Shown in pieces: positions 9,416-19,324 of a stretch of 64,000 bases of DNA. The notes beneath the pieces were generated by a model. It saw nothing but the letters and a program-made list of their open reading frames with translations, was not told where the DNA came from and made no database searches. The translations under genes and the position numbers were made by a program. How positions within the stretch are numbered: position 1 is the stretch's first letter; every line of letters begins with the position of its first letter. The DNA lies in contig NZ_CM002139.1 of NCBI RefSeq assembly GCF_000454545.1, forward strand, positions 961,899 to 1,025,898, in the 5' to 3' direction. The DNA comes from Xanthomonas cassavae CFBP 4642 (lineage in GTDB: Bacteria; Pseudomonadota; Gammaproteobacteria; Xanthomonadales; Xanthomonadaceae).

Positions 9416-9789
9416 GACCTCAAGACTCCGTGGGTTCACTGTAGCAATCGCACGCGTGCAGATCGGCGCCAGCCGCCGCAACCGGGCAGGTAGCGATGAG
9501 ACCTATGCATGACCAATTCCCGATGACCATACAACGTGTGCGACAAGGATGCCTAGTGCGTCCGCACAATCCATTGCCGTATGCGCGCGGGTCATGCGCG
9601 GTGCGAGTCGGTCCTGGTCCCATCGCACGCGCTAGCGCCTGCTCCCCACTGGCATAAGCATCTGCGTCCCGCACGTTCTGCGCTACAGCACGGCAGACAG
9701 TGCAACCGGCGCCGTCAATTGCGGCCGATTCCCCCGTCGGCTGGACCACGCGGCCAGGCGCCGGAACGATTGTGCGCCCGGATGCGCTA
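9416..9789. other. 374-base gap between nixI and nixJ
   Basis: No gene is supported. A 7-base direct repeat ATGACCA at 9509-9515 and 9523-9529 (14-base period) lies about 100 bases upstream of nixJ and could mark a regulator site. No confident promoter was recognised. Confidence 0.3.
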
Positions 9790-12459
9790 TTACTTCGGCA
9801 GTGGCGATCTTCCCTGGATCGTCAGCGCCACTGCCGCGCCGGGCGCGCCGGTGTCCGGCTGCCCACCACCGACAAATACCTGGTAATCGCCAGCTTCCAC
9901 CGCACGCTGTCCGGCGCGATCCACATCGCTGAGTGCGCGTGCGTCCAGGGTGAAGGTCAGCTCGCGCTGTTCGCCGGGCTTGAGATGCACGCGCCGGAAT
10001 CCGACCAGGCTGCGCAACGGCGACTGCGGGCGGTCCGGGTATTGCAGATACACCTGCGCCACCTCATCGCCGGCACGCGTGCCGGTGTTGCGCACAGTGG
10101 TGGTCACCTGCAGCGTGGTGCCGGCCTGCAGCGTGGTGCTGGACAGCTGCGGCGCGTCGTAGGCAAAGCTGGTGTAACTGAGGCCATAGCCGAACGGAAA
10201 CAGCGGCTCGCCCTTGAAGTAACGGTAGGTGCGGCCCTTCATGTCGTAGCTGACGTAGGGCGGCAGGTCCTTGGTGGAGCGGTAGAACGTCACCGGCAGG
10301 CGCCCGCCGGGCGTGTCGTCGCCGGCCAGCGCACGGGCGATGGCGGTGCCGCCGGCCTGGCCCGGGTACCACGCCGCCACGATCGCATCGGCGTGCTGCT
10401 TGGCCCAGTTCAAGGCCACCGCGCTGCCGCTCATCAACACGACCACCAGCGGTTTGCCGGAGGCCTTGGCGCGTTCGAGCAGGGCCTGCTGCGTGGCGGG
10501 CAGGGAGATGTCGTTGCGGTCGCCGCCATCGAAGCCGGGCACGTCGATGCGCAGCTCCTCCCCTTCCACATCCGGAGACAGGCCGACGAAGGCCACCACG
10601 GCATCGGCCTGCGCCATCGCCTGCTCGGCCTCGGCCAGTTGCGCGCCAGCCGGTGCCAGCCACTCCAGGCGCACGCCCTGGTCCTGGCCGCGGTGTTCCA
10701 TCTCCAGGCGGATCTTGCGTGGGCGCGTATCGTCGAAATGCAGCACGGTTTCCACGCTGCGGCCATCGGCGTTGTGCATCCCGGCCGGCACGTGCTTGTC
10801 TTCGGCGTTGCCGGCAACCACCAGCTTGTCGTCGATGTACAGCCGCACCGGGTCGTGGCCGGCGCAGTCGAAGCAGCGCGCCACCCGTGCCGCCAGCGTG
10901 TAGTCGCCCGCGCTCGGCGGCAGCAGTTCGCCGCTCCAGCGCACCGCGTAGCGATCGGCCGGCACGCCCTTTGCGGGGGCGACCTGATCCCAGTTGAAAC
11001 TCACCGTACGATCCTGCCGCACCACGCGCGGCGCACCGTCCAGATCGACATTATCGAAATATTCGCCACGCAATCCCGGCTTGCCGTCGCTGCGCAGCGC
11101 GGTTTCCGGAATCATGCCGGGCACACCCGCGGCCAGCGGCGCACCTTGTGCATAGTTGACCTGCTGCGCGCCGAAGCGCCGGCGCAGGCCCAGCAATGGC
11201 GTCACCGGCTCGGACGAGGTGCCTTGATAATTGGCTTCCAGCGCCGCCAGGGCATCGGCATTGGGGCCGATCACCGCCAGCCGGGTGCCGGCCTTCAGCG
11301 GCAAGGTGTCGGCCTGGTTCTTGAGCAATACGATCGACTCGGCGGCCGCCGTCAGTGCCAACGCACGATTGGCGGCGTTGTCGATGTCCCTGGCGCCGAG
11401 CCTGGCATACGGATCCTTGCGCGGCGCTTCCAGTTCGCCCAGGCGATAGCGCGCGGCGAACAGGCGCACCAGCGATTGGTCCAGCAAGGCTTCGTCCACT
11501 TCGCCGCGTTCGATTGCGGTGCCGAGTTCGCGATAGGCATGCCCGCAATTGAGATCGTGGCCGGCCTTGAGCGCTGCAGCCGAGGAGCCTGCATTGTCCG
11601 GGCGGAAGTAGTGGAACTGGGTCATGTCGTCCACCGCATCGCAGTCGGACACCACAAAGCCCTTGAAGCCCCAGTCGCCACGCACGCGGCCGTTGAGCAG
11701 CCAGTCGGCCGCGCACGCCGGGGTGCCGTGCAGCGAGTTGTAGGCGCACATCACCGAGCCGGCCTGTCCCTGGACCAGCGCAGCGCGGAACGCGGGCGTG
11801 TAGGTTGCTTCCACGTCGCGTGGCGACACATCCACGTCGAAACCATGCCGGCCCGGCTCCGGGCCGCTGTGCACGGCGATGTGCTTGGGCGTGGCGATCG
11901 TCCGCGGATGGTTCAGATCCTCGCCCTGCAGGCCGCGGATGAAGCCCACCGCGAGCTGCCCGGTCAGGAAGGGGTCTTCGCCGTAGGTTTCCATACCGCG
12001 ACCCCAACGCGGGTCGCGAAAGATGTTGATGTTGGGCGACCAGATGGTCAGCCCGGCGTAGCGCTTGTGGTCCTTGCCGGGAGCGCCGGCGTGGTTGAAC
12101 TTGGCACGCGCCTCGGTGGAGACCACCGTGCCCACCTGCTGCATCAGCTCCGTATTCCAGCTGGCGGCCAGGCCGATCGCCTGCGGAAACACCGTGGCGT
12201 AGCCATTGCGGGCGATGCCGTGCAGGCCTTCGCTCCACCATTCGTAGGCGGGAATGCCCAGGCGCGGAATCGCCGGCGCATCGTTCATCGCCTGGGTGAC
12301 CTTTTCCTCGCGGCTCATCTGCGCCACCAGCGCGGCGGCGCGCTGCTCTGGCGTTGCATCGGTTTTTTTTGCAGCCACTGCCGGTGCAGCGATGAGTGGC
12401 AGGGCCAGGCTCATACTCAGTGCGGCGGCCAGGCGGCACGGGAAGAAGGACAACGACAT
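9790..12459 (-). CDS. nixI: GH3 beta-xylosidase with PA14 insert (NixI-type)
   Basis: The product is 889 residues with an N-terminal signal peptide ending near APAVAA. The GH3 catalytic domain has the nucleophile motif GFVVSDCDAV near residue 270. The second alpha/beta domain is interrupted by a PA14 domain at about 463-556 (GLRGEYFDNVDLDG through ARCFDCAGHDPVRLYIDDK). A fibronectin-III-like domain lies at the C-terminus. This is the architecture of beta-xylosidase/beta-glucosidase GH3 enzymes. In X. campestris NixI was reported to remove the beta-1,2-xylose typical of plant N-glycans, once NixK has acted. AGGAG sits just upstream of the ATG at 12459. Confidence 0.92.
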   Translation of the reverse strand: MSLSFFPCRLAAALSMSLALPLIAAPAVAAKKTDATPEQRAAALVAQMSREEKVTQAMNDAPAIPRLGIPAYEWWSEGLHGIARNGYATVFPQAIGLAASWNTELMQQVGTVVSTEARAKFNHAGAPGKDHKRYAGLTIWSPNINIFRDPRWGRGMETYGEDPFLTGQLAVGFIRGLQGEDLNHPRTIATPKHIAVHSGPEPGRHGFDVDVSPRDVEATYTPAFRAALVQGQAGSVMCAYNSLHGTPACAADWLLNGRVRGDWGFKGFVVSDCDAVDDMTQFHYFRPDNAGSSAAALKAGHDLNCGHAYRELGTAIERGEVDEALLDQSLVRLFAARYRLGELEAPRKDPYARLGARDIDNAANRALALTAAAESIVLLKNQADTLPLKAGTRLAVIGPNADALAALEANYQGTSSEPVTPLLGLRRRFGAQQVNYAQGAPLAAGVPGMIPETALRSDGKPGLRGEYFDNVDLDGAPRVVRQDRTVSFNWDQVAPAKGVPADRYAVRWSGELLPPSAGDYTLAARVARCFDCAGHDPVRLYIDDKLVVAGNAEDKHVPAGMHNADGRSVETVLHFDDTRPRKIRLEMEHRGQDQGVRLEWLAPAGAQLAEAEQAMAQADAVVAFVGLSPDVEGEELRIDVPGFDGGDRNDISLPATQQALLERAKASGKPLVVVLMSGSAVALNWAKQHADAIVAAWYPGQAGGTAIARALAGDDTPGGRLPVTFYRSTKDLPPYVSYDMKGRTYRYFKGEPLFPFGYGLSYTSFAYDAPQLSSTTLQAGTTLQVTTTVRNTGTRAGDEVAQVYLQYPDRPQSPLRSLVGFRRVHLKPGEQRELTFTLDARALSDVDRAGQRAVEAGDYQVFVGGGQPDTGAPGAAVALTIQGRSPLPK

Positions 12460-12674
12460 CGGTTTACTCCTGCGTGGCGGTCATGGCCGCCACGCGTTGC
12501 TCTTGGGTTGCCCGCAGCGATGCTGCAGGTAGTGGTATGCGGATCGCTTGCCGGGTGTGTGCGATGCGTTGCATGAGGCAGGCATCGCGCCACATGCAAC
12601 GCATCGCGGATTGCAGATCGCGCAACGCGCTCACACGCGTGCTGCGTGATCGTCTGACACCTGTCCCTGGCGGT

Positions 12675-15368
12675 TTACTTTGTTTCGGCAGGTTCCGGCG
12701 GTGCGCCCGCCAGCGTGGCGGCCAGGTCGCGCACCTGCAGCGTGGATTGCAGCTGCGCCAGTGCCGCCTTGCTGCTCACGCGCACGGACAACGGCTCGCC
12801 CGGCAGCAGATCGAAGGCGTTGTCGGAGAGCGTGGCATCCACATCGCCGAACGACAGCCACACCTCGCGCGCCAGCGTGTTGCTGGTCAGGGTTAGTGCA
12901 TAGCCATCGCCATCTGCGCGCCACTGGCTGTCGATCTTTGCGGTCGGCAATGCGAGCTGCTTGGCGGGTGCGAAGAACACCACTTCACGCGACAGCCGCG
13001 TGTCGCCATCGAACAGCTCGAACACTGCATAGGTGCGCTTGGGATCGGCGCTGCCCAGCAACTTTTTGTCGCTGAAGTCGCCCACCTGCAGGCTGCTCAG
13101 CGGCTTGACCGTGGCCTTCTGCTCGCGCTTGCTCAGCACCTTGCCGTCCATGCCCATCACCCGCATGCGCCAGCGTGCATTCAAGGCAGTGGTGCGATCG
13201 GAGACCAGCGAGACCTCGGTCTGGCCCTTGTCGTTGCGCAGCGCGGCGATCATTTCCGGTGCATAGAAGCGGCGCGCGTGGTACTGCAGCGCCTTCCAGC
13301 GGCCGTAGTAATCCACGCTGGACCACGACGCGCCCGGCCACACATCGTTGAGCTGCCAGTACAGCGAGCCCATCGACTGCGGACGCGAGGCGCGCAGGTG
13401 CGAGGCGGCCAGGTTGATGCCTTCGGCCTGCATCAACTGGCTCAGGTAGACGAAGCTTTCGAAATCCTTGGGCTCGCCGAATTCGCGCCGGATGTACAGC
13501 ATCAGCCGCTTGTTGCCATTGCCCTTGTCGAACTTCTGATGCGCGCGCATCACCGGCGATTCCGGATCCAGGTCGGCCGCATCGGCAAATACGCGTACGG
13601 TGCGCATGTCAGGGAACGACTGCAGGCCGTATTCGGACATGAAGCGCGGGGTGACGTTGAGGTATTCGGTGACCGGCAGTGCGGGGCCGCCCCAGACTTT
13701 CCAGTAATGCATGTCGCCATCATTGGCCTGGTCGGCGGCGCCATCGAAATTGGTGCCCGGCGAGGTGGCCCAGTACGGCACGTCGCTGTCGTAGGTGGCG
13801 ACCACTTCGCGGAACACGGTGCCGAACAGCGTGGTCATGCCGCGTTCGACGCGGCTGCGTTCTTCCGGGTCCAGCGATTGCTTGAACTTGACCCGGTCGC
13901 CCCAGTTTTCCCAGCCGGTCTGCACTTCGTTATTGCCGCACCACAGCACCACGCTGGGGTGATCGCGCAGCCGCTTGACCTGTTCGATCGCCTCCTGCCG
14001 GGTGTTCTCGCGGAATTCCACGTCGTACGGCGGCACTGCGCCACCGAACATGAAGTCCTGCCAGATCATGATGCCCAGTTCGTCGGCCACCTCGTAGAAG
14101 TGGTCGTCCTGGTAGTGTCCACCGCCCCACATGCGCAGCATGTTCATGTTGGCATCGCGTGCGTCCTGCAAGGTGCTGCGCATGCGCTGGGCGGTGACGC
14201 GCGAGGGGAAGGCATCCAGCGGAATCAGGTTGGCGCCCTTGGCGAAGATCGGGATGCCGTTGATCACGATCTCCATGCTCTTGCCCCAGGTGTCCTTTTC
14301 GCGGCGCAGCTCCACCGAACGCAGGCCGGTGACGCGCTTGACCTGCTGGCTGTCGCCATCGGCATCGCGCACGCTGGCCACGAAGGTGTAGCGGTCCTGC
14401 GCGCCATAACCGGCCGGGAACCAGCGCTTGGGCTTGGCGATGCGCACGGCCAGATCGATGCGATTCTGGCTCGGGTCGACCACCGCATCCTGGGTGAACT
14501 GGCCCACCTTCTGTCCATCCGGGCCCAGCACATCCAGCGTCACCTGCACCGGCCCGCTGCGGCCGGCCTGCAGTTCCAGCTGCGCCTGCAACTGCGCAGC
14601 GTCCGCGTCGACGCGTTGCTGGGCGATATGCAGCCCATCCACGCGCAGCGCATCCCAGGCTTCCACGCGCACATCCTTCCAGATGCCGGCGTTGACCATG
14701 CGCGGGCCCCAGTCCCAGCCATAGCTATACGGCGCCTTGCGCACGTAGGTGGAGCTGTGGCGGCCATCGGGCTCATCGCCGAATGCCGAATCGTAGGCGC
14801 CCGGCAGCGCATACGGCTGCTTGGCCAGCCACGGCTGGATCTTCTTGATCGGCGAAAGGAACTTGATTTCCAGCACGTTGTCGCCGCGCTTGAGCAGCGG
14901 CTTGGCGTCCACCCGCCATCGCCGGAACATGTTGTCGGCACTGAGCAGCGTCTTGCCATTGAGGGTGACCTCGGCCAGCGTGTCCAGGCCATCGAACACC
15001 AGCTCCACGTGCTCGCGCTTGAGCATGGCCGCATCCACGTTGAGGCGGGTCTGGTACTGCCAGTCGCTCAGGCCTGCCCACTGGATCTTGCCTTCGTTGT
15101 CGCGCAGGAACGGGTCGGGCACCACCTTGGCGGCGATCAGGTCGGTCTGCACCACGCCCGGCACCTGCGCCGGCATCCAGCTGGCGGCCTTGGAATAGGT
15201 CTTGGCCTGTTCCTGCCCCGGCACCAGGCGCACCTGCCAGCCGCTGTCCAGATTCACTGCCGTCGGCGGTGCCGCCCAGGCCTGCGAAAGTGCAAAGGTC
15301 AGGGCAAGCCCGAGACGTGCGGGTGTAAGCAGGGACAGTGCGGGGGCAGTGCGGTGCGACAGGGGCAT
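12675..15368 (-). CDS. nixH: GH2 beta-mannosidase (NixH-type), exported
   Basis: The product is 897 residues with a Sec signal peptide ending near SQAWAA. The GH2 order is present: jelly-roll sugar-binding domain, immunoglobulin-like domain, then TIM barrel. WCGNNEVQTGWENWG near residue 479 contains the acid/base Glu and FMSEYGLQSFP near 578 the nucleophile Glu. This motif set is that of beta-mannosidases rather than beta-galactosidases. The expected role is cleavage of the Man-beta-1,4-GlcNAc bond left after the alpha-mannosidases and xylosidase. AGGAGA lies 7-8 bases before the ATG. The gap to nixG is only about 20 bases. Confidence 0.92.
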   Translation of the reverse strand: MPLSHRTAPALSLLTPARLGLALTFALSQAWAAPPTAVNLDSGWQVRLVPGQEQAKTYSKAASWMPAQVPGVVQTDLIAAKVVPDPFLRDNEGKIQWAGLSDWQYQTRLNVDAAMLKREHVELVFDGLDTLAEVTLNGKTLLSADNMFRRWRVDAKPLLKRGDNVLEIKFLSPIKKIQPWLAKQPYALPGAYDSAFGDEPDGRHSSTYVRKAPYSYGWDWGPRMVNAGIWKDVRVEAWDALRVDGLHIAQQRVDADAAQLQAQLELQAGRSGPVQVTLDVLGPDGQKVGQFTQDAVVDPSQNRIDLAVRIAKPKRWFPAGYGAQDRYTFVASVRDADGDSQQVKRVTGLRSVELRREKDTWGKSMEIVINGIPIFAKGANLIPLDAFPSRVTAQRMRSTLQDARDANMNMLRMWGGGHYQDDHFYEVADELGIMIWQDFMFGGAVPPYDVEFRENTRQEAIEQVKRLRDHPSVVLWCGNNEVQTGWENWGDRVKFKQSLDPEERSRVERGMTTLFGTVFREVVATYDSDVPYWATSPGTNFDGAADQANDGDMHYWKVWGGPALPVTEYLNVTPRFMSEYGLQSFPDMRTVRVFADAADLDPESPVMRAHQKFDKGNGNKRLMLYIRREFGEPKDFESFVYLSQLMQAEGINLAASHLRASRPQSMGSLYWQLNDVWPGASWSSVDYYGRWKALQYHARRFYAPEMIAALRNDKGQTEVSLVSDRTTALNARWRMRVMGMDGKVLSKREQKATVKPLSSLQVGDFSDKKLLGSADPKRTYAVFELFDGDTRLSREVVFFAPAKQLALPTAKIDSQWRADGDGYALTLTSNTLAREVWLSFGDVDATLSDNAFDLLPGEPLSVRVSSKAALAQLQSTLQVRDLAATLAGAPPEPAETK

Positions 15369-15389
15369 GGGTGAGTCTCCTTGGATGGG

Positions 15390-17804
15390 TCAGCGCGTGG
15401 CGGCGGGGGGCGCCTGCGCGGTGGTTTCAATCAGTTGGACGGCACCGATGGCATACAACGGGCCGCGAATCGGCGCGGTGAAGCGCAGGCAGAGATCGTG
15501 GATGCCGGTGCGTGCGGGCAGCGGGGTTTCCAGGGTGAATTGTTCGCCCAGGGCGTCGCTCCTGGGCAGCTGCACGCTGGCGATCAGTTCCCCGTCGCAG
15601 CCCTGGCGGACTTCCAGTTCGCCGCCGCGGGTCTTGGCCGGGTACTGCACCACCTTGGACTGCTCGTGCGCCAGACCGAAGTTGTTGGGCAGGCGCGCGG
15701 CGTCGATGCGGATCGCATCGACGCCATCCAGTCGTGCCTGCGGATACAGCCGGCAGGCATGGAACAGATCGACGTTGTAGACCGGCGTACCGGCGCCGGT
15801 CATTTCCGGCAACAACGGCAGGCGCAGGCCAAGCGCGCCCTGTGCCACGCAATCGCGCAGGCCTTGCGTGTCCACCCGCAACAGCGAGGCGCGATCGAAG
15901 ATGCGGCTGCGCGTGGCGGCAAGCGGCACGCCGTCGGCGGTGAATGCGGTGGCCTTGACCGTGGTCGGCAATCGAATCGTAAACGGCGCCTCGTAGCGCG
16001 GCGATGCCGGCGTGGGATCGCTGCCGTCCACGGTGTAGTGCAGCGTGCCTGCTCCAGTCTGTGTGCTCAGCGCCACCATGGCCGGGCTGCCGGCGAGTAC
16101 CGGGTTGGGGCCGTTTTCCAGGGCGATATCGGCGGCGAAGGCGCCGTCGCTGTAATCGATGCCCAGTGCCTTGTAGCGCTGCAGCTGCGCTGGCATGCGT
16201 GCCAAAAAGCTATTCCAGTTGCGTGCCGCCGGCGTTGACCAGGTCACGTCCGCCACCGCAGACAACCGCGGGAACAGCGCGTGGTCCACATGCCAGCGCG
16301 AGGGGATGTATTCGGACCACAACGCGCCCTGCGCGCCCAGCACGTGTCTGGCCTGTTCGGCGCTGAGCCCGGCTGGCAGCGGGTCGAAGGCGTAGACCTT
16401 GGACAGCGGCAACACGGTCAGACGACCGTTCGGTTCGTCGTTGCGGCTGGTCTGCAGGTTGTCCAGATACAGCCAGTCCCCTGGCGCAAGCACCACGTCG
16501 TGACCTTGCTTCGCCGCAGTCACCGCACCTTCGACGCCACGCCAGGACATCACCGACGCACTGGGCGGCACGCCGCCTTCCAGAATCTCGTCCCAGCCGA
16601 TCATGCGCCGGCCGTGCTTGGTGAGGTAGGTCGCCAGCTGTTCGTTGAACCAGCCTTGCATGGCATGGGCATCCTTGACGCCCAGCTTGCGCATCTGCGC
16701 GCGCACCGCAGGCGAGGCTTCCCATTGATCCTTGACTGCCTCATCGCCACCGATGTGGATATACGGCGACGGAAACAATGTCAGCACTTCATCCAGCACG
16801 TTGGTGATGAAGCTCAGGCTGCGCTCGCTGGTGTTGAACAGGTACGGGTTGACGCCCCAGTCCACGCCCACTTGCGTGCGCTGGCCCGGCACGCCCACCT
16901 CTTCCGGATACGCGGCAACGGCTGCCTGCGCATGTCCGGGCATGTCCAACTCGGGCAGCACGGTGATGTGCAGGCGCGCCGCGTAGGCGACGATCTCGCT
17001 GATCTGCTGCTGGGTATAGAAGCCGCCGTAGCGCTCCGGCGTGCCATGCCGGCCTGCGCCCGGCGGCGTGCGCCAGGCACCGACCTCGGTGAGTTTGGGG
17101 TAACGCTTGATCTCGATGCGCCAGCCCTGGTCATCGGTGAGATGCCAGTGCAGTACGTTGAGCTTGTGCACGGCCATCGCATCGAGCACATGCTTGACGG
17201 TGTCCACGTCGTGGAAGTGTCGGGCCACGTCCAGATGCTGACCACGCCAGCCAAAGCGCGGCCAGTCGACAATACTGACGCCGGGCACGGCCACGGGGCC
17301 CTTGCGCGCATCCGGGGTCATCAACTGCCAGGCGCTGATCGCCCCATAGAACAGCCCGGCACCATCGCGGGCCGCGATGCGGATGCCTTTGGCGGTGACG
17401 TCCAGGCTGTAGCCTTCCTTCTGCGTCACCGGTGCCTGCGCGTTACGTTCCAGGCGGATGCTGGCCGGCGAAGGCGTGGCCTCGGCGCGCACTTCCAACG
17501 TCAGCCCGCGGGTGCGCTTGAGCAGGCCGGCCAGATATTCGGCACTGCGCCGCGCATCGGCGTCGCCGGCCTCGATCGAAATCACGGTGCCGGTGTCGAT
17601 GGTGAAACGACCGGCCGCAGGCGTCGCCTTGACCGGTGCTGGAATCAGGGGGGATGGTGCATCGGCCGATGGTGCGGCCGCCGTGGTGCCTGCACGTGCC
17701 ACCGCCGGTGCGGTGCCGGCTTGGCGTTCACCGCAGCCGGCCAGCATCAGCGCGACCAGCGACAACGCAAGCAGACGCGACGGCAGCGCGCCCGCTGACA
17801 GCAT
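15390..17804 (-). CDS. nixG: GH20 beta-N-acetylhexosaminidase lipoprotein (NixG-type)
   Basis: With the start at 17804 the product is 804 residues. It opens with a lipoprotein signal: hydrophobic stretch ALPSRLLALSLVALMLAGC, lipobox LAGC. A GH20b domain is followed by the catalytic barrel. HIGGDEAVKDQW near residue 351 has the Asp-Glu pair of substrate-assisted GH20 catalysis, and HLTDDQGWRIEIKRYPKL is also typical. The frame is open further upstream to an ATG-ATG at 17921-17924, but that would bury the lipobox about 60 residues deep. No strong ribosome site decides between them. The role would be to release terminal GlcNAc, with the enzyme anchored in a membrane. Confidence 0.88.
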   Translation of the reverse strand: MLSAGALPSRLLALSLVALMLAGCGERQAGTAPAVARAGTTAAAPSADAPSPLIPAPVKATPAAGRFTIDTGTVISIEAGDADARRSAEYLAGLLKRTRGLTLEVRAEATPSPASIRLERNAQAPVTQKEGYSLDVTAKGIRIAARDGAGLFYGAISAWQLMTPDARKGPVAVPGVSIVDWPRFGWRGQHLDVARHFHDVDTVKHVLDAMAVHKLNVLHWHLTDDQGWRIEIKRYPKLTEVGAWRTPPGAGRHGTPERYGGFYTQQQISEIVAYAARLHITVLPELDMPGHAQAAVAAYPEEVGVPGQRTQVGVDWGVNPYLFNTSERSLSFITNVLDEVLTLFPSPYIHIGGDEAVKDQWEASPAVRAQMRKLGVKDAHAMQGWFNEQLATYLTKHGRRMIGWDEILEGGVPPSASVMSWRGVEGAVTAAKQGHDVVLAPGDWLYLDNLQTSRNDEPNGRLTVLPLSKVYAFDPLPAGLSAEQARHVLGAQGALWSEYIPSRWHVDHALFPRLSAVADVTWSTPAARNWNSFLARMPAQLQRYKALGIDYSDGAFAADIALENGPNPVLAGSPAMVALSTQTGAGTLHYTVDGSDPTPASPRYEAPFTIRLPTTVKATAFTADGVPLAATRSRIFDRASLLRVDTQGLRDCVAQGALGLRLPLLPEMTGAGTPVYNVDLFHACRLYPQARLDGVDAIRIDAARLPNNFGLAHEQSKVVQYPAKTRGGELEVRQGCDGELIASVQLPRSDALGEQFTLETPLPARTGIHDLCLRFTAPIRGPLYAIGAVQLIETTAQAPPAATR

Positions 17805-18251
17805 GCCCAATGACCGCGTGCGCGACGCAGACGCGCTTGATAAGGGTGTGCCCGATGGCGACGTGTCCAGCCACAGCACTCTCGACAATGGTGTGTGTGG
17901 AGTCCGGCTGGTGTTGACCATCATGCAATCACATCCCGATATGGCGGAAAGCGGGGCGCTGCGACAAGACACCGACGCAGCGGGGTAGGGCAGCCGCATC
18001 GTGCAGTGCCGCAAGCCAGCGATGTCTGGCCGCTGCGACGATGCGACTCACACATGTGGCAACAATGGCTGCAGCCCCGTTGCAGTGTACGAGTGGCAAC
18101 CGATGATTTCGAGCGCATGCCGCATTCCTTGCCGCATCGGGTGCACATGGCGGTCTGCTCATGCATCGCGCAACGCACAGTGACAAAGCCGCCACGTTCC
18201 ACACAGGGACTGGCGCACGCTTCAACGCGCTGCGCCAGTCGGGAGGGTGGG
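17805..18251. other. Gap between nixF and nixG
   Basis: About 450 bases (about 330 if nixG starts at the upstream ATG pair) without a recognisable gene or repeat. The operon may be re-initiated here, but no promoter could be assigned with confidence. Confidence 0.3.
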
Positions 18252-19309
18252 TCAGCGCTGCGCGACCGGCAATTCGTCCCACACCTTCGGATCTTCCGCA
18301 CCCAGCACCCAGCAGCTGAAGCCTTCCAGGCCGTACTGCTTGGCCATGTCGTAGCGTGCCTTGAAGCTGCGCGCGTCCGGGCGGAACACCCACTCGCGCA
18401 TATCGTCGCGGTAGAAGTAGAACCACGCTTCCTGCTCGACCGGATCCCACTGCACGGTAGCGTTCTGTTCGATCGCCAGCGGGAAGGATTCGTCGGCATC
18501 GATATATGTCGCGGAAATATTCGACGCCTCGGTACCGTCTTCCTTCACCGGGTTGCCGGTGTACCAGCGGTAGCCGTAGGTGGCGATGCCCAACGACAGC
18601 TTTTCCTTCGGTACCTGGGTGATCGCGTAATCCAGGTGCTTCTTCATCCACACCATGCCGTCCACCGGGCCCGGTGTGGTCCAGCGGGTGTGCTGGTCGT
18701 AGGTCATGATGCTGATCAGGTCTGCGGCCTGGCCCAGCGCCTTCAGGTCGTACGCGCCGCGCCAGTATTCCCACATCCACTTGGAAAACTGGCCGCCTTC
18801 GGCATGGCCTGGTGCATTGGGCACCACCGCCACCGACATCTTGAAGCCGGCCTTGTGCAGCGCATCGGCGGTCTGCTTGACCATCAAGGTGTAGGCATCG
18901 CGGTCGGTCCAGGCGATGTTCTCGAAGTCGAACTGGAAGCCGTAGTACTTGTGCTGCTTGCCGTGGATCAGCAGCGATTCGATCATGCGCTTCTTGGCCG
19001 CTTCATCGTGCATCAGCTTGTGGAAGCCGTCGCGCCCGGTGGTCATCGACAGGATCGGCATCACCCGCAGCTTCTTCTGCTTGGCGATGTCGTACAGGTA
19101 CAGATTGGGCGTGCCGTTGACCAGGCCGTTCTGGTCCACGCCGTACCAGGTGGGCACCACCACATCGATCTTGTCGACTCGTTGGCAATGAACGAGTTTG
19201 TCGATTTCTGCGTGTTCATCAGATAGAACAACGCTGTGGGGTTTTTGGCCAGGGCCGGGGCGCAGGTCAGTGCCAGCGCAAGCAACATCCAGGTCAATCG
19301 CTTACTCAT
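18252..19309 (-). pseudogene. nixF: GH18 endo-beta-N-acetylglucosaminidase (NixF-type), frameshifted
   Basis: The 5' part (from 19309, MSKRLTWMLLALALTCAPALA, a Sec signal) reads to about SFIANE and then loses frame. The remaining about 300 residues continue in another frame from IDVVVPTWYGVDQ. The phase change is one missing base (or two extra) near 19175-19180; restoring a C would read ANESDKIDVVVP. The second part has GH18 features: YYGFQFDFENI is the DxxDxxE-type catalytic segment, and LISIMTYDQH and LGIATYGYRW are barrel strands. In X. campestris NixF is the endoglucosaminidase that cuts between the two core GlcNAc residues. A start at the downstream Met (19163) would lack the export signal, so the gene is probably broken unless this is a base-calling error. 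Confidence 0.85.
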
Positions 19310-19324
19310 GAAAGACAACATCCG

